43,696 nt of DNA from an uncultured Paraprevotella sp. (GTDB taxonomy: Bacteria; Bacteroidota; Bacteroidia; Bacteroidales; Bacteroidaceae): the NCBI GenBank assembly GCA_944319925.1, contig CALUFQ010000025.1, forward strand, positions 1 to 43,696, read 5' to 3'. The notes under the pieces are model-generated. The model saw only the letters and a program-made list of their open reading frames with translations, made no database searches and was not told the DNA's origin. This document shows positions 16,367 through 22,098 of this stretch, in pieces. Made by a program: the position numbers and the translations under genes. Position 1 is the first letter of the stretch. The number at the start of each line of letters is the position of its first letter.

Positions 16367-16420
16367 TACCCAAACTCGGGCTTCTTTACCCACTTTTTCT
16401 TGACAATACCCAATTGTGGG
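16367..16420. promoter_or_regulatory. Operator candidate: three TACCCA boxes at exact 20-bp spacing
   Basis: TACCCA begins at 16367, 16387 and 16407. The outer two are extended to TACCCAAACTCGGG and TACCCAATTGTGGG, with partial dyad symmetry. The last box ends 2 bp before the -33 element (16423) of the regulator gene, a typical activator position. The array lies about 46 bp upstream of the -33 element of the divergent operon. Confidence 0.6.
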
Positions 16421-16422
16421 GA

Positions 16423-16453
16423 TTGCGCGGGTCGGATATTTTTCCGTTCTTTG
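16423..16453 (+). promoter_or_regulatory. Weak promoter of the hemerythrin-LuxR regulator
   Basis: TTGC (16423-16426), 19-base spacer, GTTCTTTG (16446-16453). The TA of the -7 consensus is missing, so it may need activation from the adjacent TACCCA array. Confidence 0.5.
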
Positions 16454-16478
16454 CATCGGATTAATGAATTAGGGTATC

Positions 16479-17462
16479 ATGTCTGAGAAATACAAAGAGA
16501 CTGACCGCATGGGCGACCTTATCTGTGATGACTACAGGATTCTTCAGGTGATTAGTCGCTTCGGGCTTAGCTTGGGATTTGGCGACCACACGGTGGCCGA
16601 GACCTGCCAGGCGGCGGGTGTGGATGCGCCCACATTTTTGACAGTGGTGAACTTCATCCGCGCCAACGGTCGGATGACGAATCTGTCTGATGCCGTGGAC
16701 GTGCTTTCGTTGCCCGCCTTGATGACTTATTTGCGCCGTTCGCACGACTATTTCGTGAAGTTCCGCCTGCCGGCCATCCGGCGCAAGCTCATTGAATCCA
16801 TCGACTGTTCGGCGCGCAACCAAATCGCTTTCCTTATCCTGAAGTTCTATGATGAGTTCGCCGCCGAGGTGGGCCGCCACATGGATTATGAGGACAAGCA
16901 TATCCACACTTACGTGGGCGACCTCATGGCGGGGGTGAAAACCAATCCGGACGTGAACATCCATAAACTGTCGCATCAGCACCACGACAACCACGCGCAA
17001 ATCGAGAAAAGTCTTTCCGAACTGAAGAGCATCATCATCAAATATTACCCGACAGACAGCAACGCGCGGCTGCTCAACGATGTGTTGATCGACCTGTTCA
17101 TGACCGAAGAAGACCTTTTCAGCCATTGCCATCTGGAGGACACGTTGTTTCTCGAAGCCGTGGTGAGGCTGGAGGAGAAACGGATTGTGGAAAGGGAAGA
17201 AGTCGGCAACCAGCCGGAAGAAACAGACATGGAGCCTAACAACGCTACCGACGCGCTCAGCGACCGAGAGAAGGAGGTCATCGTGTGTGTGGTGAAAGGC
17301 ATGTCGAACAAGGAAATCGCCGAGCAACTCTACATTTCGGTGAACACAGTGATGACCCACCGCCGCAACATCAGCCGCAAGCTCCAGATTCATTCGCCCG
17401 CCGGGTTGACGATTTACGCCATCGTGAACGGGCTGATTAATTTGGAGGATGTGAAACTATAG
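16479..17462 (+). CDS. Hemerythrin-domain LuxR-type one-component regulator
   Basis: 327 residues. Residues 15-60 resemble the ScdA_N domain of di-iron repair proteins but without its Cys pair. Residues about 82-228 are hemerythrin-like (four helices). Candidate iron ligands are H89 (RRSHDYF), H134 and E138 (RHMDYEDKHIH), the cluster H166-H172 (SHQHHDNH), and H216/H218/E220 (FSHCHLED). Residues 258-320 are a LuxR-type helix-turn-helix (LSDREKEVIVCVVKGMSNKEIAEQL). This architecture senses O2, NO or iron through a di-iron site and controls transcription directly. It is divergent from the imelysin/di-heme operon, which it probably regulates. No receiver domain, so no kinase partner is needed. 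Confidence 0.88.
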   Translation: MSEKYKETDRMGDLICDDYRILQVISRFGLSLGFGDHTVAETCQAAGVDAPTFLTVVNFIRANGRMTNLSDAVDVLSLPALMTYLRRSHDYFVKFRLPAIRRKLIESIDCSARNQIAFLILKFYDEFAAEVGRHMDYEDKHIHTYVGDLMAGVKTNPDVNIHKLSHQHHDNHAQIEKSLSELKSIIIKYYPTDSNARLLNDVLIDLFMTEEDLFSHCHLEDTLFLEAVVRLEEKRIVEREEVGNQPEETDMEPNNATDALSDREKEVIVCVVKGMSNKEIAEQLYISVNTVMTHRRNISRKLQIHSPAGLTIYAIVNGLINLEDVKL

Positions 17463-17471
17463 CTATCTTTG
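17441..17471 (+). promoter_or_regulatory. Promoter of the LOG-family gene
   Basis: TTTG (17441-17444), 19-base spacer, TATCTTTG (17464-17471); a full match to the Bacteroidetes consensus. It overlaps the end of the upstream regulator gene. Confidence 0.75.
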
Positions 17472-17495
17472 CGTATAAAAAAGGAAACACTACTT

Positions 17496-18035
17496 ATGGA
17501 AATCAAACATGTGGGAGTCTTTTGTGCGGCGTCCGACCGGTTGGATGCCGCTTATTACGCCATGGCGCGGGAGTTTGGCCGGTGGTTGGGCGGGCGTGGC
17601 CTGACGCTAGTGTATGGCGGGGCGGATTCCGGACTGATGGAATGTGTGGCCGAGGGCGTGAAGGCTGTCGGCGGACGGGTGGTCGGCGTGGTGCCGCGCA
17701 TCCTGGAGAGCAAACGCCGCGTGAGCCGGTTGGTGGACGAGGTAGTGCCCTGCAACGACTTGAACGACCGCAAGGCTATCATGGTGGAGCGCAGCGACGT
17801 GCTAGTTGCTTTGCCCGGTGGCATCGGCACGTTGGACGAGGTGTTCACTGTCATGGCCGCCCACAGCATCGGCTATCACCGCAAGCGGATGGTGCTCTTC
17901 GCCCTCGATGGTTTTTGGGACGGGCTGGTCGGCGTGTTGGAGGAGATGAATCGCCGTCATTTCATTAACGTTCCCCTGGACCGTTATCTGTCCATCGCCC
18001 GTTCGTGGGACGAGCTGGAGGCGGCTTTGGGATGA
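17496..18035 (+). CDS. LOG-family nucleotide phosphoribohydrolase (TIGR00730)
   Basis: 179 residues from the ATG at 17496, preceded by AAGGAAAC; the in-frame TTG at 17469 lies inside the -7 box and is not used. The Rossmann-like fold shows VYGGADSGLMECVAEG (39-54) and the family active-site motif PGGIGTLDE (107-115). LOG enzymes release the base from nucleoside 5'-monophosphates (cytokinin riboside phosphates in plants). In bacteria the housekeeping substrate is often AMP-like and the role is unclear. It follows the regulator by 33 bases but has its own strong promoter, so it need not belong to the iron system. Confidence 0.9.
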   Translation: MEIKHVGVFCAASDRLDAAYYAMAREFGRWLGGRGLTLVYGGADSGLMECVAEGVKAVGGRVVGVVPRILESKRRVSRLVDEVVPCNDLNDRKAIMVERSDVLVALPGGIGTLDEVFTVMAAHSIGYHRKRMVLFALDGFWDGLVGVLEEMNRRHFINVPLDRYLSIARSWDELEAALG

Positions 18036-18143
18036 TTTTTAGGGCAGCTTGCATTGTTGGGGATTTAATCCCTTATGAAGAATGAATTGAGGAAATGTTG
18101 CGAGGGATTTAACGTTGCGTGGAATTTGCAACCACCTGTGATT

Positions 18144-18229
18144 TCAAATCTGTCGCAGTGTAGGATGCTGTTCCTGGAGTTTCCGCAATTCCTCCAACGA
18201 AACCGCAGCTTTTCTGCAATTGTCTCCAT
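18144..18229 (-). pseudogene. Frameshifted mini-ORF remnant
   Basis: On the minus strand ATG at 18229 gives METIAEK; then a one-base shift in an A-run (GAAAAGC, near 18211) is needed to continue as LEELRKLQEQHPTLRQI and a stop (TGA, 18144-18146). The second part reads like a charged helix with natural codon use, so a roughly 28-codon ORF has probably lost one A. Its last 15 bases recur at 10-24 and 2526-2540. No function is known; it could also be a repeat that is fortuitously open. Confidence 0.4.
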
Positions 18230-18239
18230 AGTCTTTTTA

Positions 18240-18349
18240 TTAGATACATTCCCTAATGTGCAAATACTCGTATTTGAAGACGTGCAAGTTCTCGTGTTTG
18301 TGCACGTGCATTTACTTGTATTTAGCGCAAATGTACGAGATGTATCTAA
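18240..18349. repeat. Three 24-bp tandem repeats inside a 10-bp inverted repeat
   Basis: Imperfect 24-bp units at 18258-18281, 18282-18305 and 18306-18329, each starting GTGCA and carrying a CTCGTATTT/CTCGTGTTT/CTTGTATTT core. They are bracketed by the exact inverted repeat TTAGATACAT (18240-18249) / ATGTATCTAA (18340-18349). It could be a small non-autonomous mobile unit or a binding-site array. Confidence 0.75.
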
Positions 18350-18459
18350 AGAATCAATTGCAAATGACCACTTTTTTACTTCGCATTATGCCATTCAACG
18401 GGTTAGCTCAGTTCCTCTGTTTCCGTGACGGCGGCTTGCAAATCTTTCTGTATTTTTTT

Positions 18460-19392
18460 CTACCGGAGCTCTTCCGCCATCTCCCGCCCGAACTCCTCGT
18501 CAATGGAGTTGTGGATGCTGGCGCATACGTTGGCCGAGAAGCGGCGGCCGCAGTCTATCAGTGTTTCCCACTGTCGGGGGGATAATGTGGGGAGGTCGGC
18601 GCGGCGGATGCCGTGGCGTATGAGACCGTAGATGAGGCCGGCGTTGAAGTTGTCGCCTGCGCCGATGGTGCTGACGGTCTGCACCTGTGGCACGTCGAAC
18701 CGCAGCGTTTCCTGAGGGGTGCACAACATGATGCCGTCGCCGCCTTGGGTGCAGATGAACAGCGGGCAGTAGGGGGCGATGTGCCGGTGGTAAATCTCTT
18801 CCGGGTCGCGCAGGCCGTACATCACTTCGAAGTCATCTGCCGAGCCGCGCACGATGTCCGCCAGCCCGAAGTTCTCAAGGATGGTGGGGAAGAGGCTGTC
18901 CAGTTCGGCGGCGTGCGCCCGGCGGAAGTTCACGTCGTAATAGAGGATGGCCTGCCGCTCGTGGGCATGTTCCAGGAAGGACTTGATTTGCGGGCGGATG
19001 TGTGGGTTCAGCACGTAATAGGAGCCGAACTGCACCACATCGTCGGCTTCCACGGCCGGGGGCGCGAAGCCGGGAAGGGTGCGTGGAGGCTGTTTGTAGA
19101 ACATATAGTGCGCATCGTGGCGTTCGTCGAGGAAAGCCAGCGACACGGCAGATTGGATGTCGTCGCGCATCCGCAAGTAGTCGGCATTCACGTGGTTGGA
19201 GCGCAGGAAGGCCGCGATGCGCCGCCCCACTTCGTCGCGTCCCGTTTCGCCCATGAACACGGCGGGGATGCCCGCCCGCCCCAAGGAAATGATGCTGTTG
19301 AACGAAGAGCCGCCGGGGACGGCCGCCGTAGGCTGTTCCCCGTGGAAAATGATGTCCATGATGGTTTCTCCCATCGCGATGGCTTTGCGCAT
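18460..19392 (-). CDS. PfkB-family carbohydrate kinase (fructokinase-like)
   Basis: 310 residues, ribokinase/PfkB fold, transferring phosphate from ATP to a sugar. The N-terminal block has AVPGGSSFNSIISLGRAG and GETGRDEVG. The C-terminal signature is STIGAGDNFNAG (241-252), in which Asp247 is the catalytic base and GAGD forms the anion hole. Length is normal. A -7-like TAAGTTTG lies at 19421-19428 on the minus strand, without a clear -33. It is a single gene with a convergent neighbour. Fructose is the usual substrate of such Bacteroides proteins, but the specificity cannot be read from sequence. Confidence 0.9.
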   Translation of the reverse strand: MRKAIAMGETIMDIIFHGEQPTAAVPGGSSFNSIISLGRAGIPAVFMGETGRDEVGRRIAAFLRSNHVNADYLRMRDDIQSAVSLAFLDERHDAHYMFYKQPPRTLPGFAPPAVEADDVVQFGSYYVLNPHIRPQIKSFLEHAHERQAILYYDVNFRRAHAAELDSLFPTILENFGLADIVRGSADDFEVMYGLRDPEEIYHRHIAPYCPLFICTQGGDGIMLCTPQETLRFDVPQVQTVSTIGAGDNFNAGLIYGLIRHGIRRADLPTLSPRQWETLIDCGRRFSANVCASIHNSIDEEFGREMAEELR

Positions 19393-19518
19393 GTCGGTTC
19401 GAGGTTTAGGTTTCTTTCTGCAAACTTACGATAAAAAAACGGGATGCGGTGCATGGATGGCCGTTTTTGTGGGAGGGTAAGTTGTTTTCCGTGCCGGCAC
19501 GTGCTATTCTGCATGAAA

Positions 19519-19560
19519 AACGGGCAGGTGCCGGAGGAAATATCCGGAGGCCTGCCCGTT
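19519..19560 (-). terminator. Rho-independent terminator of the TonB/phosphoesterase operon
   Basis: Perfect 10-bp stem AACGGGCAGG (19519-19528) / CCTGCCCGTT (19551-19560) with inner pairing CCGGA/TCCGG. On the minus strand five T's follow. Confidence 0.88.
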
Positions 19561-19585
19561 GAAGAAAACTGTAAGGGTTATGCCG

Positions 19586-20524
19586 TTATTTCGTGCGCTT
19601 GATGGTGTGGAGCACTTTGCCGTCCTTGTCCATCATGTGCAAGTCAAGTTCTTTCTTATCGACCGTGATGAGCGAGAATCCAGACAGTCCGCTGCAGAAC
19701 ACGGTGCCGTCCACAGCTTTCACGTCCGGGCGGCTGAGCGACCCGGAGGAGTTCACCACGTAGTCGATGCTGCTGTCCGGCTTGCGGATGTGCTGGAAGT
19801 TGTGGATGTGGCCGCAGAGGTACATGTCCACGTTCTTGTGGCGACGCAGGATGCTGTCCACGTTTTTCTGCATGTCCGTGCGTTCCGACTCGCTCTTGTC
19901 CGTGTCGGCGTAGATGGGATGGTGTCCCACGACGAGCACCCAGTCTTCCCGTGCCGCCGTCAGCACAGAATCAATCCATGCCAGCTGTTTCTGCCAATCC
20001 TGCTTGCAGGCATCGGGGTATTTTTCAGTGTCCTTGCGGTACTTCTCCAAGAGCGGGGACGTGTCGATCATGACGAGGCGAAGGGTGGTGCCGTCTTCTT
20101 CCATGACCTTGGTGTAGTAGCGGGCGGGCACGTTCCAGCGCGCGCTCACCTGCGTGTAGTCCACGACGGCCTGCGTGTTGCCCCGGTATTCGTGGTTGCC
20201 ACAGATGGCATACCAGGGCAGCATCAGGTCGGGGTGACTGTAAATCAGCTCGTAGTTGGTCATCCAAAGCGGGTCGCTCGTACTGCGGACCCCTTCGAAG
20301 TGGTGCACGTCGCCTGCGGCCACGACGAATTCGATGTCGATGGCTTCGGCCATCCGTCCCATGGTTTCGGCGATGGGCTTTTGGTCGTAGTAGCCGTTGC
20401 GTCCCAAGTCGTTACAAAGGTAGAAGTTCAGCGGCTTCTCAAGGGTTTTCCAAGTTGTGGCATCTTGCGCGGGCGCGGCGATGGCGCACAGGGCGAGCAT
20501 CAAGCTCAGAAATAAATTCTTCAT
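19586..20524 (-). CDS. Secreted calcineurin-like metallophosphoesterase (TRAP-like)
   Basis: About 312 residues from the ATG at 20524 (MKNLFLSLMLALCAIAAPAQ, a signal peptide). Metal-binding motifs of the calcineurin fold are in order: GDVHHFEG, GNHEYRGN, VVGHHPIYA and CGHIHNFQHI. The spacing and the YTQVSARWNVPARYYTKV segment resemble tartrate-resistant (type 5) purple acid phosphatases. It would act on phosphoesters in the periplasm or at the surface. It is the last gene of an operon with a beta-helix lipoprotein and a TonB-dependent receptor, followed by a strong terminator. Phosphate or phosphoester scavenging is a reasonable inference for the trio; substrate is unknown. Confidence 0.85.
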   Translation of the reverse strand: MKNLFLSLMLALCAIAAPAQDATTWKTLEKPLNFYLCNDLGRNGYYDQKPIAETMGRMAEAIDIEFVVAAGDVHHFEGVRSTSDPLWMTNYELIYSHPDLMLPWYAICGNHEYRGNTQAVVDYTQVSARWNVPARYYTKVMEEDGTTLRLVMIDTSPLLEKYRKDTEKYPDACKQDWQKQLAWIDSVLTAAREDWVLVVGHHPIYADTDKSESERTDMQKNVDSILRRHKNVDMYLCGHIHNFQHIRKPDSSIDYVVNSSGSLSRPDVKAVDGTVFCSGLSGFSLITVDKKELDLHMMDKDGKVLHTIKRTK

Positions 20525-20625
20525 CATTGTTACGTTTGTTGGTTTTAAAAATCCCGCTTCCCTCAAGGCTGTCGTGCGGCCCGCCGGGAAGCGGGGAAAT
20601 GGATATTGGTTTGTGTCAATGCGGG

Positions 20626-22056
20626 TTAGTTGGCAGCATAGCGTCCAAACCAAGCACCTACGGCAGGCGAAGTGTAGGTCTGTCCGCCTACGCTCAAACC
20701 TGCGGTGGCGAAGTGCGGTTGTGCGAATGCTTCGTTGCCGTTATATGCACCTTGCAAGTTCACAGTCGGCGTGAAGTCCCAGTTTTCATCGTAAACCACG
20801 TTCTTCATGCTGGCACCTTCAAGGTCGTAGTTGCGGAACTGCGGGTCGTAGTACTCTGTGCCATTTGCAATCAGGCTATTGGCGTCAACGGCCGGAATGA
20901 GGGTCACACCATCTTCAGCAGTGCTGGCTTCGTAGTGGTAGTCCTCATGGTCGTAGGTATAGCCTTGCCATGCATATTCGATGCCTTGGCCTGCAATGAT
21001 TTCGCCATCGTCTTCCCATTCGGTGATAATCAAGTCGCTCTTCGTCCTGGCAGACACATAGCAGTTGTAGTCAATGACAGAATGCGTGTCAAATCCGCCA
21101 TCCGTATTGTTCGGGTCATCCCAGCTGGGCACTTGTGCGCGGTATTTGCAGTTCACCATCATATTGTTGAACACGTTGGCCAACACGTTTTCTTCGACAT
21201 AGATGCATCCGCCTTTTTCACCGTCGCGCCGCCAGCCGGCGTTGAGGATAGTGTTGTTGTAGGCGGTTACTTCGGCCTGGTAGCGGGTTTCGCTTTGCCC
21301 GCCGCTAGAGAGCTTCAAGCCGTTCGTGTTGGGCGAATACATGATGTTGTGGGCCACGTCCACGATGCAACCGGACTTCACGTTCACGGCTTCTTCACCG
21401 TCATAACCGTTACCGGCAAAGATGTTGTTAGCGATAATCGCGCGTCCGCCCATCATATAAATACCATCAGACTGTCCGTAGCGGATAATGCTGTTGGTAA
21501 CGACATAACGCCCATTCGGGTTGTTAGTCGTGATTTGGGGATAGATGTCGTCACCGGCTTCATAGTAGCCTGCATCTGCAGCAGGAGAGCCTTGTACAAC
21601 TTCGCCGCCCGTGTATTCGATGATAGTGTGGTCAATGAGCATTTCCTCGCAGGATTCATAAGCCACGATACCGCCCCATTCGTGGTCGGCGTTGTGAATG
21701 TTGGCTGTGGTGCGTTCCTCTTCAGGGATGGTCATCAGGATGGGGTTTTCAGCCGTGCCCTTGCAGTAGAGGTTGCCTTTCACGATGAATTCCACGGGGA
21801 CGCGGTTGGTGCCCACGCCTTCGGTGGTGAACACGATGGTCACGCCTTCCTCGATGGTCAGGCTTTTGCCTTCGGGCACGGTGATGTGGTTGGTCACGTT
21901 GATCACACTTCCGGCTTTCCAAGTCCCGGATACTTCTCCGTTAGATGCCGGAGGAGGTGTTTGTACGGGAGCTTCTTCGTCGTCGTCGCACGCGGTGGTG
22001 GACATTCCCAGGGTTGCCAGCATGGCAATCGCATACAAATAGTGTTTGAAATTCAT
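20626..22056 (-). CDS. Right-handed beta-helix surface/periplasmic lipoprotein
   Basis: 476 residues. Signal and lipobox end in STTACDDDEE (Cys near residue 23), followed by an acidic and Pro-rich tether; in Bacteroides an acidic stretch after the lipid Cys favours surface export. The body has repeated short strands with Asn/Ile/Gly ladders (VVTNSIIRYGQSDGIYMMGG, IIANNIFAGNGYDG, VAHNIMYSPNTNGLKL, YNNTILNAGW), as in parallel beta-helix (pectate-lyase-like) proteins. It takes the place a SusD-like protein would occupy after a TonB receptor, but shows no SusD features. It may bind or cleave a polymer; no catalytic residues are assigned. Confidence 0.78.
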   Translation of the reverse strand: MNFKHYLYAIAMLATLGMSTTACDDDEEAPVQTPPPASNGEVSGTWKAGSVINVTNHITVPEGKSLTIEEGVTIVFTTEGVGTNRVPVEFIVKGNLYCKGTAENPILMTIPEEERTTANIHNADHEWGGIVAYESCEEMLIDHTIIEYTGGEVVQGSPAADAGYYEAGDDIYPQITTNNPNGRYVVTNSIIRYGQSDGIYMMGGRAIIANNIFAGNGYDGEEAVNVKSGCIVDVAHNIMYSPNTNGLKLSSGGQSETRYQAEVTAYNNTILNAGWRRDGEKGGCIYVEENVLANVFNNMMVNCKYRAQVPSWDDPNNTDGGFDTHSVIDYNCYVSARTKSDLIITEWEDDGEIIAGQGIEYAWQGYTYDHEDYHYEASTAEDGVTLIPAVDANSLIANGTEYYDPQFRNYDLEGASMKNVVYDENWDFTPTVNLQGAYNGNEAFAQPHFATAGLSVGGQTYTSPAVGAWFGRYAAN

Positions 22057-22098
22057 AAAATTAAGAATTTAGATAGTTGTGTAAGTTTGATGTTCTGT

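Larger units (their letters stand above)
18036..18459. other. Gene-free gap with tandem repeats and a broken mini-ORF
   Basis: Between the LOG gene and the convergent sugar kinase. Besides the mini-ORF (18144-18229) and the repeat block (18240-18349) it holds a short GGGAT/ATCCC hairpin at 18060-18072. Nothing else is recognised. Confidence 0.6.

Noticed and set aside
16461-17393. 310-codon minus-strand open frame opposite the hemerythrin regulator
   Set aside because: His/Val-rich antisense shadow; the plus strand encodes a clear hemerythrin-LuxR protein.
18258-18329. Possible CRISPR array
   Set aside because: Only three imperfect 24-bp units with no spacers between them and no cas genes.
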